Positions 50,615 to 60,106 of a DNA stretch of 64,000 nucleotides are shown one piece after another (the first letter of the stretch is position 1; each line of letters opens with the position of its first letter). The notes under the pieces were generated by a model that saw only the letters and a list, made by a program, of their open reading frames with translations, had not been told where the DNA came from and searched no databases. This DNA comes from Demequina sp. NBRC 110054 (GTDB taxonomy: Bacteria; Actinomycetota; Actinomycetes; Actinomycetales; Demequinaceae), in NCBI RefSeq assembly GCF_002090115.1, contig NZ_BBRK01000004.1, forward strand, positions 558,001 through 622,000, written 5' to 3'. The position numbers and the translations under genes are program-made.

Positions 50615-53211
50615 CCGTCGCCGGACGACCGGTCGGAGTTGTTGCCGCGCCCGTTGTTGTTCGAGTTGGCGTTCGGCGACGGGTCAGCGGTCTCTTCCTC
50701 TTCCGCGGCCGGCCACCCGTTGGGCGGGTTGCTCGCGAACTCGGAGGGCGGCCAGGTGGAACCCCAGTAGTCGTCCGGCGCGACGCTCGCGTCCCAGCCG
50801 CTCGGCCAGTTGTACCACCAGTCGGGCAGGCTGTCGGTCGCGACCGAGATGGAGATGTACGCCCCGGGCAGCGCCTTCGAGTAGGACGACGGCGACTGCG
50901 AGGTGACGACGCCCGACGAATAGACGGTCGAGTAGACCGTCGAGGTCGAGACCCTGAACCCGGCCGCGAGCAGCGCGGACCGCGCGGCGTATTCGCTCAT
51001 GCCGATCACGTTCGGGATGCTCTGCGGCGTGCCGTACATGACCTCGCTGCTTGGAGTCTCGATGAAGTCGATGTTCTCCTCGCCCTCGAGCGCGCGATCC
51101 ATGTACGCCTTCCACGTGGGCGCGGAGATCGTTCCTCCGTAGATCCAGCCCCAGTAGTGGGTGCCGTTGAGCGTGATGTTCTGGCCGTTCTCGTCCTGGT
51201 TCGGGTTGCCGAGCCACACCGCGGTCGTGAGCTGCGGCGTGTAGCCGACGAACCAGAGGTGCGCGTTGAGCTGCGAGGTACCGGTCTTGCCCGCGGCCTC
51301 GCGTCCGTTCGCGAGCTGGGCCCTGACACCGGATCCATACTCGATCACCTTGGACATCGCGTACTGGACGCCGATAGCGATCTCCTTGGAGATCACCCGT
51401 TCACAGTCCTGTCCTGGCAGCTTGAGCTTCTCTCCGTCGGACAGGACCGGGACGTTGCCGTCGGAATCGGTGATCTTCTTGATCGCGTACGGCTCACAGT
51501 GGACGCCGTCGTTCGCGAAGGTCTGCATCACGGATGCCATCGTGAGCGGCGACGCGTTCTGGGTGCCGAGCGTGATCGACGGCACGTACTCGATGTCCGC
51601 GCCGTCGGCCCGCTCGAAGCCGAGCCTCTCCGCCATCTCCACGACGTCGCACAGGTCGAGCTGCGACGACATCGCGACGTACGCCGTGTTGACCGAGTTC
51701 GCGGTCGCCTGCAGCACCGTCATGCTGTTCGCGCCCGTGCCACCGACGTTCGATGGCTTCCACGTGCCGCCACCCGTGAGGTCGGTGCAGCTGGCCGGCC
51801 ATTCGGAGACGTCGTACTCCTTGATGGATCCGCTGACCGTCTGGTTGAGCGATCTGCCGGATTCAAGCCATGTCGCGAGGATGATCGGTTTGAACGTCGA
51901 TCCTGGCGAGAACCCTCGGGACCCGCCGTAGTCGCGGTCCGTCGAGTAGTTCACGGATGTCGAGTTCGGCGCTTCGGAGGTGGGATCGAACTCTCGGGTC
52001 TGACTCATCGCGAGGATCTGACCGCTCTGGGTGTCTAGCGACACCAGAGCCATCGCCCACCCCGAGGGGTCGTCGATGGGCAAGGAGTTCGTGAGCTCCT
52101 CGTTGGCGATCTTCTGGTACCTCACGTTGAGCGTCGTGACGATGTCGAGGCCGCCCGAGTACAGCAGCTCGGTGCCCTCGCCCTTGAACGCCTCGTCCTG
52201 CTTGATGATCTTCGTGACGTAGTCGCAGAAGAACGGCGCAACCGCGGAGGCAGAGCACGAGAACTTGGGATAGGAGATGTCCATGTAGTCCTCGAGCTCC
52301 GTGGCGACGTACTCCTCGTACTGCGCCTCGGTGATGACGTCCTGGTCCCTCATGCGCTTGAGGACGATGTTGCGTCGCTCGATGGATGCCTCGGGGTTGC
52401 GGACGGGGTCGTACCGCGAGGGGTTCTGGGTCACGCCGACGATCGTGGCGGCCTCGAGGGCGTTGACCTCGGCCGCGGACTTCGAGAAGTAGTACTGCGC
52501 GGCGGCCTCGACGCCGTACGTGTTGGTGCCGAACTGCGCGATGTTGAGGTACTGCTCGAGCACCTTCTCCTTGCCGCAGTCGACCTCGGGTGCGTCGGTG
52601 CACTCGGTTCCCAGCGCGTTGTTGAGCTTCTCCTCGAGCGCGAGCGCGAGGCGCCACTCCTTGATCTTGCGGTCGACCGAGGTCTCGGTCGCGGCCTCGA
52701 TGGCCTCGTCGTCACCGGAGTCGATGGCCTTCTGCAGAAGCGTGTTCTTGACAACCTGCTGCGTGAGCGTGGATCCGCCCTCGGTGTCGTCGGAGGTGAG
52801 GTTCGTGCGCACCGCGCGCAGGATGCTCTCGCCGTCGACGCCGTTGTGCTGCCAGAACCTGGTGTCCTCGACGGCGACCACGGCCTTCTGCAGCCACGGG
52901 GAGATGTCCTCGAGCGCGACGACGACGCGGTTCTGCGAGTAGAAGGTCGCGATCAGCGTCTTGCCGTTGCGAGCGTAGATGTTCGACTGCTGTGGCAGCG
53001 TCACCGAGTCGAGCTCGTCTGGCAGCTCCTCGAACAGGTCGGAGGCACCCTGCGCCGTGTTGCCTGCCACGGTCACCACTGGCAGCGCGAGACCCGCGAC
53101 CAGGATTCCGGCCACGACGGACAGCACGACGAACGCGATGAGCCCGCCGATGAGCTGTGGGAACGTCACGCGACCATCCCGGCGCGCGCGTTCAGAGACG
53201 AAGACACCCAT
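50611..53211 (-). CDS. ponA: Bifunctional penicillin-binding protein (class A)
   Basis: An 866-aa peptidoglycan glycosyltransferase/transpeptidase. Short cytoplasmic N-terminus, one membrane helix (about residues 20-45), GT51 domain with VEDTRFWQHNGVD and GGSTLTQQ, transpeptidase domain with SPGSTFKP (nucleophile Ser), SVN-type motif (ANSVNTA) and KTGTS. A PASTA domain follows (residues about 735-800, IPNVIGMSEYAARSALLAAG), then a Trp/Pro-rich and Asn/Ser-rich tail. ATG at 53,211, divergent from the DUF4177 gene by 71 bp. Actinobacterial relatives often have whiB and anion-pump ATPase genes next to ponA; these are absent here. Confidence 0.96.
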   Translation of the reverse strand: MGVFVSERARRDGRVTFPQLIGGLIAFVVLSVVAGILVAGLALPVVTVAGNTAQGASDLFEELPDELDSVTLPQQSNIYARNGKTLIATFYSQNRVVVALEDISPWLQKAVVAVEDTRFWQHNGVDGESILRAVRTNLTSDDTEGGSTLTQQVVKNTLLQKAIDSGDDEAIEAATETSVDRKIKEWRLALALEEKLNNALGTECTDAPEVDCGKEKVLEQYLNIAQFGTNTYGVEAAAQYYFSKSAAEVNALEAATIVGVTQNPSRYDPVRNPEASIERRNIVLKRMRDQDVITEAQYEEYVATELEDYMDISYPKFSCSASAVAPFFCDYVTKIIKQDEAFKGEGTELLYSGGLDIVTTLNVRYQKIANEELTNSLPIDDPSGWAMALVSLDTQSGQILAMSQTREFDPTSEAPNSTSVNYSTDRDYGGSRGFSPGSTFKPIILATWLESGRSLNQTVSGSIKEYDVSEWPASCTDLTGGGTWKPSNVGGTGANSMTVLQATANSVNTAYVAMSSQLDLCDVVEMAERLGFERADGADIEYVPSITLGTQNASPLTMASVMQTFANDGVHCEPYAIKKITDSDGNVPVLSDGEKLKLPGQDCERVISKEIAIGVQYAMSKVIEYGSGVRAQLANGREAAGKTGTSQLNAHLWFVGYTPQLTTAVWLGNPNQDENGQNITLNGTHYWGWIYGGTISAPTWKAYMDRALEGEENIDFIETPSSEVMYGTPQSIPNVIGMSEYAARSALLAAGFRVSTSTVYSTVYSSGVVTSQSPSSYSKALPGAYISISVATDSLPDWWYNWPSGWDASVAPDDYWGSTWPPSEFASNPPNGWPAAEEEETADPSPNANSNNNGRGNNSDRSSGDG

Positions 53212-53282
53212 GCCCCAACCTTACGTTGCCCAGCCAACGCCCCAGACGCACCTGAGGTTCCCTTGGGGATAGGCTCGACCTC

Positions 53283-53441
53283 ATGACTCAGTGGGAGTAC
53301 TCGACCGTTCCGCTCATCGACCACGCGACCAAGCAGATCCTCGACCAGTGGGGCGAGGACGGCTGGGAGCTCGTCCAGGTGGTGACCGGCCCCACCGGCG
53401 GGCTCGTCGCCTACATGAAGCGCCCCAAGGGCGTCGCATGA
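53283..53441 (+). CDS. DUF4177 small protein
   Basis: A 52-aa protein starting MTQWEYSTVPLIDHATKQIL with the conserved GEDGWELVQVV core and ending YMKRPKGVA. Such small proteins commonly precede RidA in actinobacteria; function unknown. No Shine-Dalgarno, but TAGGCT at 53,270-53,275 is seven bases before the ATG, so it is probably leaderless. Its TGA overlaps the ATG of the RidA gene. Confidence 0.88.
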   Translation: MTQWEYSTVPLIDHATKQILDQWGEDGWELVQVVTGPTGGLVAYMKRPKGVA

Positions 53442-53908
53442 GCGCCACGCAGCGACTCGCCGCGCTCGGGTTGACGCTTCCTGAGGTCGCGATCCCCGTC
53501 GGCACCTATGTGCCCGCGCTCCGCCAGGGCAGCCTGGTGCACACATCGGGGCAGCTGCCCTTCGTCGACGGGGCCCTGCTCGCCACGGGTCACGTGGGTC
53601 AGCGAGCGGACGACGTCACGCCCGAGAAGGCTGCGGAGTGCGCCCGCGCGGCGGCGCTCAACGCGCTCGCGGCGGCGGCACAGGCCGCGGGCGGCCTCGA
53701 CTCGATCGAGTCCGTCGTCAAGGTGACGGGCTTCGTCTCCTCCGCCCCGGACTTCACGCAGCAGCCGGCCGTCCTCAACGCCGCGTCGGCCCTCATGGTC
53801 GACGTGTTCGGCGAGGCAGGTCGCCACGCCAGGTCGGCCGTCGGCGTCGCGGCGCTGCCGCTCGGCGCGCCCGTCGAGGTCGAGATCGTGGTCGCGGTCC
53901 GCCACTAG
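53438..53908 (+). CDS. RidA-family enamine/imine deaminase
   Basis: A 156-aa YjgF/YER057c/UK114-family protein. The core runs GQLPFVDGALLATGHVG to an EIVVAVRH end. Proteins of this YjgF-like, slightly longer subgroup hydrolyse reactive enamines from PLP enzymes, or are of unknown use. The subgroup lacks the classical RidA arginine in the usual context, so deaminase activity is not certain. ATG 53,438 overlaps the DUF4177 stop; convergent with the Crp-type gene. Confidence 0.88.
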   Translation: MSATQRLAALGLTLPEVAIPVGTYVPALRQGSLVHTSGQLPFVDGALLATGHVGQRADDVTPEKAAECARAAALNALAAAAQAAGGLDSIESVVKVTGFVSSAPDFTQQPAVLNAASALMVDVFGEAGRHARSAVGVAALPLGAPVEVEIVVAVRH

Positions 53909-53938
53909 GCGCAGCCGCGTTCGCCCGGGAGTCGCGCG

Positions 53939-54652
53939 TCAGCGCGAGCGGGCACGCAGGCGGTCCGGCTCGTACACCTCGACGGAGCCGATGTGCACAT
54001 CGATCCAGCCGCGTGACGCGAAGTCCGCGAGCGCCTTGTTGACGGTCTCGCGAGAGGCGCCGACGAGCTGAGCCAGCTCCTCCTGCGTCAGCCCGTGACG
54101 CACGGTCACGTGGCCGCGCTCCATCCGCCCGAAGCGGTGCCCGAGGTCGAGGATCGCCTTCGCGACGCGACCCGGGACGTCCGAGAACACCAGGTCAGCC
54201 ATCGTGTTGGTGGTGCGACGGATGCGCTGTGCGAGCGCGCGCAGCAGGTGACGCGACATGTCGAGGTGCTCATCGAGCCACGCGTCAAGCGTCGCCTTGG
54301 GAAGCTCGTAGAGGACGGACTCCTCGACCACATGCGCACGCGAGAGGCGTGGGCCTGGGTCGAAGACCGAGAGCTCGCCGACCATGTCGCCGACGCCCAT
54401 GAGCCCGAGCAGGTTCTCGCGGCCGTCGCGCGCGGTGCGCGCGAGCTTCACCTTGCCCTTGACGACGACGTACATCACGTCGCCCTCGTCGCCCTCGTTG
54501 AAGATCGTCTCGCCCTTGGAGAACTCGCGCCGGATCATCTCCGCGATCAGCGAGCGCGCATTCGCGGCGTCCATGCCTCCGAACAGCGGGGACGACCGCA
54601 GCAGCTGCTCCTCGCGAGCAGTGTTCGCCGAGCCCTGGGGTGCCTCAGGCAT
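53939..54652 (-). CDS. Crp/Fnr-family transcriptional regulator
   Basis: A 237-aa regulator. The cyclic-nucleotide-binding beta-roll occupies about residues 20-130 (GETIFNEGDEGDVMYVVVKG, VGELSVFDPGPR), then a dimerisation helix and a winged helix with LTQEELAQLVGASRETVNKA. The GELS and following Arg-containing loop fit cAMP-binding Crp of the actinobacterial GlxR type. The ATG at 54,652 has GCGGAG upstream; in-frame ATGs at 54,670 and 54,688 are alternatives. The start overlaps the 3' end of the upstream 135-aa gene by eight bases. If GlxR-like, it could also govern carbohydrate genes. Confidence 0.93.
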   Translation of the reverse strand: MPEAPQGSANTAREEQLLRSSPLFGGMDAANARSLIAEMIRREFSKGETIFNEGDEGDVMYVVVKGKVKLARTARDGRENLLGLMGVGDMVGELSVFDPGPRLSRAHVVEESVLYELPKATLDAWLDEHLDMSRHLLRALAQRIRRTTNTMADLVFSDVPGRVAKAILDLGHRFGRMERGHVTVRHGLTQEELAQLVGASRETVNKALADFASRGWIDVHIGSVEVYEPDRLRARSR

Positions 54653-55052
54653 AGCGCCGCTCCGCGACATCGCGCCGGTGTGCCTCACCCATCGCCTTGA
54701 CCATCAATGCCGTCACCGTCTCCAGGTTCTCCGCGACCCGGGCCTCGTAGGCCTCGAGCCGCACATCAAGAGCATCCAACTCCTCGATGCTACCGGGCGC
54801 GACGGCTCCTGCCTCGGGCCACACCGCAGAGACCAGTTCTCTCGCGCTCGGAGCGTCGGCCGCGAGGGCCTCCCAGATGTCGTCGAGCACGAGCGCCTCG
54901 GCGCCTCCCGGCCTCGCGAGCGCGGCCACGGTCAGCTCGCGGCGGGCGGCGACCAGTCGCCTCCACCACCGCACACGAGCGATCTCACGGCGGATATCGC
55001 GACGCCGCTGCCGCAGCTCCGCGATCCGTTCCGCGGTAGCCATGGTGCTCAT
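54645..55052 (-). CDS. Hypothetical protein upstream of crp
   Basis: A 135-aa, helix-rich soluble protein ([20 protein letters not shown]) with a basic N-terminal helix and heptad-like patterns at both ends. No family recognised. ATG 55,052 with GGGAG eight bases upstream; a second ATG lies three codons on. It overlaps the Crp-type gene by eight bases on the same strand, so the two form an operon. It occupies the place between crp and nth where other actinobacteria also carry a small gene. Confidence 0.72.
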   Translation of the reverse strand: MSTMATAERIAELRQRRRDIRREIARVRWWRRLVAARRELTVAALARPGGAEALVLDDIWEALAADAPSARELVSAVWPEAGAVAPGSIEELDALDVRLEAYEARVAENLETVTALMVKAMGEAHRRDVAERRYA

Positions 55053-55174
55053 GCAACTCCCTGGGGCTCGCGAGGGACTCCATCCCTGCCGGACCACTGT
55101 CCCCACCTCTATCGGATCGGAAGGCGTCCGCCTTAAGGGTCGTCAGGCGCCGAGCGTCGCCTAGGGTTGACGCC

Positions 55175-55882
55175 ATGCCGAGCCGCACCCCGCTCACCGT
55201 CGCGTCGTCCACGGACACCACGCCTCCCGTGGCGCTCGTGCGTCGCGCCCGAGCCGTCAACCGCGAGCTCGCCGAGGTCTACCCCGACGCGCACTGCGAG
55301 CTCGACTACCGCACGCCGTTCCAGCTGCTGACGGCGACCGTGCTGTCCGCACAGTGCACGGACGTCCGGGTCAACCAGGTCACTCCCGGCCTGTTCGCGA
55401 CCTACCCCGACGCGCACGCGATGGCTCAGGCGGATCGCGACACGCTCGAGGCGCTCATCAAGCCGACCGGCTTCTACCGCGCGAAGGCCGAGTCGCTGCT
55501 CGGGCTCAGCCGCGACATCGTCGAGAGGTACGACGGCGAGGTGCCAGGTCGGCTCAAGGATCTCGTCACGCTGCGGGGAGTCGGCCGCAAGACCGCCAAC
55601 GTCGTGCTTGGGAATGCGTTCGACGTCCCCGGCATCACCGTCGACACCCACATGGGCCGGCTCGCGCGGCGCCTCGGCCTCACTGTGAACGAGGATCCCG
55701 TGGTCGTGGAGAGGGACCTCATGGCGCTCATCGAGCGTCGCGAGTGGACGCTGTGGTCGCATCGCGTGATCTTCCACGGGCGCCGACGCTGCATGGCGCG
55801 CAAGCCCGACTGCGGCTCGTGCGAGATCGCGGCGCTGTGCCCATCGGCGCCGGGCGCCAAGGTGCGTCAGCCCACGTCCTGA
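55175..55882 (+). CDS. nth: Endonuclease III
   Basis: A 235-aa DNA glycosylase/AP lyase for oxidised pyrimidines. Helix-hairpin-helix [14 protein letters not shown] with the catalytic Lys, the catalytic Asp in [14 protein letters not shown], and a C-terminal iron-sulfur loop with four cysteines ([17 protein letters not shown]). About 20 extra N-terminal residues. The ATG at 55,175 is seven bases after TAGGGT (55,162-55,167), with no ribosome site; probably leaderless. Confidence 0.96.
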   Translation: MPSRTPLTVASSTDTTPPVALVRRARAVNRELAEVYPDAHCELDYRTPFQLLTATVLSAQCTDVRVNQVTPGLFATYPDAHAMAQADRDTLEALIKPTGFYRAKAESLLGLSRDIVERYDGEVPGRLKDLVTLRGVGRKTANVVLGNAFDVPGITVDTHMGRLARRLGLTVNEDPVVVERDLMALIERREWTLWSHRVIFHGRRRCMARKPDCGSCEIAALCPSAPGAKVRQPTS

Positions 55883-55893
55883 CGGGACGATGC
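55883..55893 (-). repeat. GCATCGTCCC intergenic motif, copy 4
   Basis: CGGGACGATGC directly abuts the nth stop codon, so on the minus strand it reads GCATCGTCCCG. It lies between convergent nth and nhaA. Confidence 0.55.
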
Positions 55894-55945
55894 GTCGGCT
55901 CGCCCGGTCGGCACCGCTTCGGGCTCGTCCTGGCGGGACGAGGGG

Positions 55946-57277
55946 TCAGTGGGACTCGCGCTCGGAGTCCTCGGGGGCGGGCGCGGCCTCGCCACCGATC
56001 TCGCGGGCAAGTGCGTGGGCGTCGCCCATGCGGTCGTGCCCCACGACAGGGATCGACCGCGACTCGTACATCTTCCGGTAGCTGCGGTCGCGCCAGAACA
56101 GCATGAGGGCGCCGATGAAAGCGGCGAGCAGCGAGGCCGCGAGGACCGACATCTTCACCTCTTCCACGCGCTCGCCGTTGAAGGCAAGGTCGCCGATGAG
56201 CAGCGAGACGGTGAAGCCGATACCCGCGAGGAAGGCCATGCCCAGGACGTCGGGCCAGCTGATTCCTCGATCGAGCTGTGCCTTGGTGAAGGTCGCCACG
56301 AGCCATGTGGCGAGCACGATGCCGAGCGGCTTGCCGATCACGAGACCGACGACCACGCCCTGCGCGACCGGATCGGCGATCGCGGCGCTCACGGCCTCGG
56401 ACGAGATCGTGACGCCGGCCGCGAAGAGCGCGAAGACCGGAACCGCGAAGCCGGCGGAGATCGGGCGCCACTTGTGCTCCCAGTGCTCCGCGAGCGCGTG
56501 CTTCTCGCCCTTGGCCTTGATCGCGGGGACCATGAGGCCCAGGGCGACGCCTGCGATCGTCGCGTGCACACCGGACGCGTGCATGAACGCCCACGAGGCG
56601 AAGGCGATCGGGAACAGGAGCCACCAGTACGTGATGCGCTTGGAGGCGAGGAAGCCGAAGACCAGGATGCAGGCCACCGAGGCGGCGAGCATGACGAAGT
56701 TGATGTCGTCGGTGAAGAACACGGCGATGATGATGATCGCAAGCAGGTCGTCGACGACCGCGAGCGTGAGCAGGAACGCGCGCAGCGCGTTCGGCAGCCA
56801 CTTGCCGACCACGGACAGCACGGCGACCGCGAACGCGATGTCAGTGGCGGTCGGGATGGCCCATCCGGCGGTCGAGCCGCCGTCCTGAAGGTTCACCAGC
56901 GTGTACAGGATCGCGGGCATCGCCATGCCGCCGACCGCGGCGACGATCGGGACGATCGCGGTGGACGGCTTGCGGAGCTCGCCCACGACGATCTCACGCT
57001 TGAGCTCGAGGCCGACCACGAAGAAGAAGATCGCGAGCAGACCGTCCTTCGCCCAGTGGGCGAGGTCCAGGTCGAGGTGCAGTGCCTCGGGTCCGATCGT
57101 GAACGACTTCATGGCCTCGTACGAGTCCGACCATGCGGAGTTCGCCCAGATCAGCGCCGCGACCGTGCCGATCAGCAGCAGAATGCCTCCCGCGCGCTCG
57201 GTCCTCAGGACGTCGGCGAGGGTGCGCTCGGTCGACGGGGTGAGGCGCGAGAAGAGACGCGTGGGCTGGTTCGACAT
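55946..57277 (-). CDS. nhaA: Na+/H+ antiporter NhaA
   Basis: A 443-aa NhaA-type antiporter with about twelve hydrophobic segments. The paired transport aspartates occur in VVDDLLAIIIIAVFF, and the discontinuous-helix region TATDIAFAVAVL is present. The C-terminus extends about 45 residues beyond E. coli NhaA into a charged cytoplasmic tail (ending APEDSERESH). ATG 57,277 with AGGAG upstream. Monocistronic; involved in sodium and pH homeostasis. Confidence 0.96.
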   Translation of the reverse strand: MSNQPTRLFSRLTPSTERTLADVLRTERAGGILLLIGTVAALIWANSAWSDSYEAMKSFTIGPEALHLDLDLAHWAKDGLLAIFFFVVGLELKREIVVGELRKPSTAIVPIVAAVGGMAMPAILYTLVNLQDGGSTAGWAIPTATDIAFAVAVLSVVGKWLPNALRAFLLTLAVVDDLLAIIIIAVFFTDDINFVMLAASVACILVFGFLASKRITYWWLLFPIAFASWAFMHASGVHATIAGVALGLMVPAIKAKGEKHALAEHWEHKWRPISAGFAVPVFALFAAGVTISSEAVSAAIADPVAQGVVVGLVIGKPLGIVLATWLVATFTKAQLDRGISWPDVLGMAFLAGIGFTVSLLIGDLAFNGERVEEVKMSVLAASLLAAFIGALMLFWRDRSYRKMYESRSIPVVGHDRMGDAHALAREIGGEAAPAPEDSERESH

Positions 57278-57383
57278 GCAGGCTCCTGGTTCGGGGGACG
57301 CGGATCCGCATCCAGACTACTCAGCCGCGCGACCGCCTGCCGTCGTGCTCGAGGATGACTGTGCTCTCGCGAGCACGGCCACG

Positions 57384-58094
57384 CTAGGCCTTCGCGGTCT
57401 CCTGATCGGCGGCCGGCTTGGGGGCGGGAGGGTCGAAGCGGTAGCCGACGTTGCGCACGGTCCCGATGAGCTGCTCGTGCTCCGATCCGAGCTTCGCGCG
57501 AAGGCGACGCACATGGACATCGACGGTCCGCGTGCCTCCGTAGTAGTCGAAGCCCCACACCTCCTGGAGCAGCTGGTCACGCGTGTAGACGCGGCCGGGG
57601 TGCTGCATGAGGTACTTGAGGAGCTCGAACTCCTTGTACGTGAGGTCGAGCGGCACGCCCTTGAGCCGGGCCGTGTAGCCGCCCACGTCGACCGTCAGGT
57701 CTCCCGAGGAGAACTCCGCGGCCTTCTCCAGAGGATCCTCGGAGCTCGCGCGACCCATCATGAGCCGGATGCGAGCCTCGACCTCGGCAGGTGAGGCGTC
57801 GGCGAGCACGACGTCGTCGGCTCCCCACTCGCTCGTCACGATCGACATCCCGCCGTCCCTGAGCACAAGCAGCAGCGGCACAGTCACGCCAGTGACCTGC
57901 ACGAGCTTGCAGTTGTTGCGCGCCTGAGCGAGGTCGTTGCGAGCATCGACCACGAGGACGTCCGCGTCCATCGCGTCGAGCATCGCGGCCGGCTCGGGCT
58001 CCACGACGCGGGTCCGATGGCTCAGCAACGAAAGGGCAGGCAGGACTGCGCCTGCCCCGTCTCCGGACGGGGTGAGCACAAGCAGGTCTGCCAT
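57384..58094 (-). CDS. glnR: GlnR-type orphan response regulator
   Basis: A 236-aa OmpR-family regulator closely resembling actinobacterial GlnR. The receiver-like domain starts [20 protein letters not shown] and keeps an Asp in VVDARNDL, but lacks the full phosphorylation pocket. The winged helix [20 protein letters not shown] with [20 protein letters not shown] is nearly identical to the family. Governs nitrogen assimilation and, in some relatives, ABC sugar uptake. ATG 58,094 follows GGGAGG; a GTG six bases earlier overlaps the ribosome site. Divergent from the gene at 58,151. Minus-strand TACAGT near 58,120 may be the -10. Confidence 0.93.
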   Translation of the reverse strand: MADLLVLTPSGDGAGAVLPALSLLSHRTRVVEPEPAAMLDAMDADVLVVDARNDLAQARNNCKLVQVTGVTVPLLLVLRDGGMSIVTSEWGADDVVLADASPAEVEARIRLMMGRASSEDPLEKAAEFSSGDLTVDVGGYTARLKGVPLDLTYKEFELLKYLMQHPGRVYTRDQLLQEVWGFDYYGGTRTVDVHVRRLRAKLGSEHEQLIGTVRNVGYRFDPPAPKPAADQETAKA

Positions 58095-58150
58095 CGCCAC
58101 CTCCCGATTGGCTTAACTGTAGCGGCGAGAGGCGTGCCAGACTAACCACC

Positions 58151-58885
58151 ATGGCTCCGACCTCCCGCGCGTCGATCACTGCCGTCGCCGCGGCACTGGT
58201 CGCTGGCTCGGGATACCTCGGCCCGCGCTACCTCGCCGTCGCGGTCCTCGTGCTCGCCGTCGCCATGGGGATCGGCTGGTCGGGACTCGTCCACGTCGGT
58301 CACCGCTGGACCACCGCGGCCATCGTGGGCGGAGGCGGGGCCCTCGCGCTGATCGCCGTCGCGCTCGGCCGCAGCGAGCCGTATCTGCGCTTCATCGCCG
58401 TCGCGCTCGCGGCCGTGACCGTGGCCGCGCTCGTGGCCCAGGTGCTGTTCCCCTCTCCCCGCGGCCACGTGCTGAGCGCGGTCTCCGGCACGGCGGCGGG
58501 CGGCGCGATCTCGACCGCGGGCGCCGCGTGGGTCGCCGCCGTGCGCACGCCCGGCTCGGAGGACCTCGTGGTCGCGGGCGCCGTGACCCTCGCGATGGCG
58601 GCCGTGTTCTCCGCCGCGACGCGCAACCCCGGCATCAACGCCGCGCTCACGTTCACCCTGGGCGCCGGCGCTGGCGCCGCGATGGGACTGCTCTTCGAGA
58701 CCCTCAGCTGGTACGGCGGCATCCTGGTGGGCCTGCTCACCGGTGCCGCTGTCGTCCTCATGGGAGAGCTGAACCGACGCGAGCCGCGACCGCGCAGCCG
58801 GTGGGCGGGAATATCCTCGGCGATCGCACCCGTTCTCATCGCCGGCACGCTCGTCTATCTCGCGGGCCGCCTGCTCATCGGCTGA
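58151..58885 (+). CDS. Polytopic membrane protein, unknown
   Basis: A 244-aa protein with about seven hydrophobic, alanine-rich segments and one conserved-looking polar stretch (ELNRREPRPRSRW) before the last helix. No family recognised. ATG 58,151 has no ribosome site. It is upstream of a thioredoxin-like gene by 12 bp and probably cotranscribed. Confidence 0.7.
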   Translation: MAPTSRASITAVAAALVAGSGYLGPRYLAVAVLVLAVAMGIGWSGLVHVGHRWTTAAIVGGGGALALIAVALGRSEPYLRFIAVALAAVTVAALVAQVLFPSPRGHVLSAVSGTAAGGAISTAGAAWVAAVRTPGSEDLVVAGAVTLAMAAVFSAATRNPGINAALTFTLGAGAGAAMGLLFETLSWYGGILVGLLTGAAVVLMGELNRREPRPRSRWAGISSAIAPVLIAGTLVYLAGRLLIG

Positions 58886-58897
58886 CGGAGGTCCCCC

Positions 58898-59332
58898 TTG
58901 CTCGTTCGAGTGCTGGTCGTGCTCGCCCTTCTCGCGATCGCGTCGCTCGCCTACTGGTGGTGGTCGCGCCGCCAGGGCCGCGTCACGCGCGTCGACATCC
59001 CCGGCGCGCTCACCCCCGCCGTACTGGGCGCTCCTCGCGGCTACCGCGCGACCTTCGTGCAGTTCTCGACCCCCGTGTGCGCGAAGTGCCCCCCCACCCG
59101 CACCCTGCTCACCCGGGTCGCCGCGGAGTACGAGGGCGTGAGCCACGTCGAGATCGATGCCTCGGAGCGGCTCGAGCTCGCGCGCGAGCTCGACATCATG
59201 CGCACGCCGACCACCCTGGTCCTCGACACCAACGGCGTCGTGGTCGCCCGCATCTCGGGAGCGCCGACCGAGGCACAGGCCCGCGAGGCCATCGAGGCGA
59301 CGCCGCCCGGCGACTCCGAGTACGCCATCTGA
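58898..59332 (+). CDS. Membrane-anchored thioredoxin-like protein
   Basis: A 144-aa protein. Transmembrane helix at residues 2-22, then an extracytoplasmic thioredoxin fold with the redox pair Cys61-Ala-Lys-Cys64 (TPVCAKCPPT) and cis-Pro in MRTPTTLVLD. TTG start at 58,898 with ACGGAGG eight bases upstream. It belongs with the DUF4395 gene that follows; the two are often adjacent or fused in actinobacteria, suggesting membrane thiol-disulfide exchange. The unusual CAKC sequence would tune its redox potential. Confidence 0.87.
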   Translation: MLVRVLVVLALLAIASLAYWWWSRRQGRVTRVDIPGALTPAVLGAPRGYRATFVQFSTPVCAKCPPTRTLLTRVAAEYEGVSHVEIDASERLELARELDIMRTPTTLVLDTNGVVVARISGAPTEAQAREAIEATPPGDSEYAI

Positions 59333-59413
59333 GGACCTCACCCCCGCCGGCGCCGCTCCCCCCACTCGACCACCCGCGTCGTCCCGATACCTGCCCGGGC
59401 ATGACGCCGGACC

Positions 59414-59425
59414 GCATCGTCCCCG
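59414..59425 (+). repeat. GCATCGTCCCCG intergenic motif, copy 5
   Basis: An exact 12-base copy directly followed by TACAAT (59,426-59,431), a good -10 for the DUF4395 gene. A degenerate copy, GCGTCGTCCCG, lies 27 bp upstream near 59,387. Confidence 0.6.
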
Positions 59426-59481
59426 TACAATCCCCGGCACGTGCTTCCCCCGCACGGCCGCCCCACCCCGGAGGAGAACCC

Positions 59482-59919
59482 ATGGCCAAGGACATCCGCA
59501 TCGATCCGCGCGGCCCGCGCTTCGGCGCCGCCGTGACGCTCGTGATCGCGGTCGCGGCCCTCATCATCGGCGCGAACAACGTCGGGCTCGTGCTCGCGTT
59601 CGCGCTCGCTGCGCTCTTCCTCCCCGGCGCGATCGTCGGCCCGCAGGCCACGGTGCAGTCCGCGATCTTCGCGAAGTGGGTGCGCCCCCGGCTCGACCCG
59701 CCCGCCGAGACCGAGTCGTTCCGCGCGCCGCGCTTCGCGCAGCAGGTCGGCCTCGCCTTCGCCGTGCTCGCGATCGCGTTCCTCGGCCTGGGCGTCGTGC
59801 TCGGCTTCTACATCGCGATCGGCTTCGTCGTGATCGCGTCGTTCCTCAATGCCGTCTTCGACTTCTGCCTGGGATGCGAGGTCTACCTCCTCGCGACCCG
59901 TGCGACGCGACGCGCCTGA
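59482..59919 (+). CDS. DUF4395 membrane protein
   Basis: A 145-aa protein with four hydrophobic helices and the diagnostic cysteine pair near the C-terminus (FDFCLGCEVY). DUF4395 proteins accompany thioredoxin-like proteins and may shuttle electrons across the membrane. ATG 59,482 has GGAGGAG eight bases upstream. A promoter with TACAAT at 59,426 suggests it can be expressed apart from the thioredoxin gene. Confidence 0.88.
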   Translation: MAKDIRIDPRGPRFGAAVTLVIAVAALIIGANNVGLVLAFALAALFLPGAIVGPQATVQSAIFAKWVRPRLDPPAETESFRAPRFAQQVGLAFAVLAIAFLGLGVVLGFYIAIGFVVIASFLNAVFDFCLGCEVYLLATRATRRA

Positions 59920-59995
59920 GGCGAGCGGGCGCGGATGCATGACGCCCGGTCGCGCGAGCCTGACTCGGCAGGGCCTTTCGTCCTAGGATGAGCGC

Positions 59996-60106
59996 ATGAC
60001 AGCACTGGGGCTCCTCTTCACCGTCCTCGCGGTGCTCGGCTTCGCGGCCACCGCTTGGGTCGTCGGCATCGTCGCGTACCGCCTGCTGAAGGACGGAGCG
60101 CGGTGA
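59996..60106 (+). CDS. 36-residue single-helix membrane microprotein
   Basis: MTALGLLFTVLAVLGFAATA then WVVGIVAYRLLKDGAR: one transmembrane helix with a positively charged end. No Shine-Dalgarno; TAGGAT at 59,984-59,989 is six bases before the ATG, so a leaderless message is likely. Its TGA overlaps the GTG start of the next gene, which argues that it is genuinely translated. Function unknown. Confidence 0.65.
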   Translation: MTALGLLFTVLAVLGFAATAWVVGIVAYRLLKDGAR

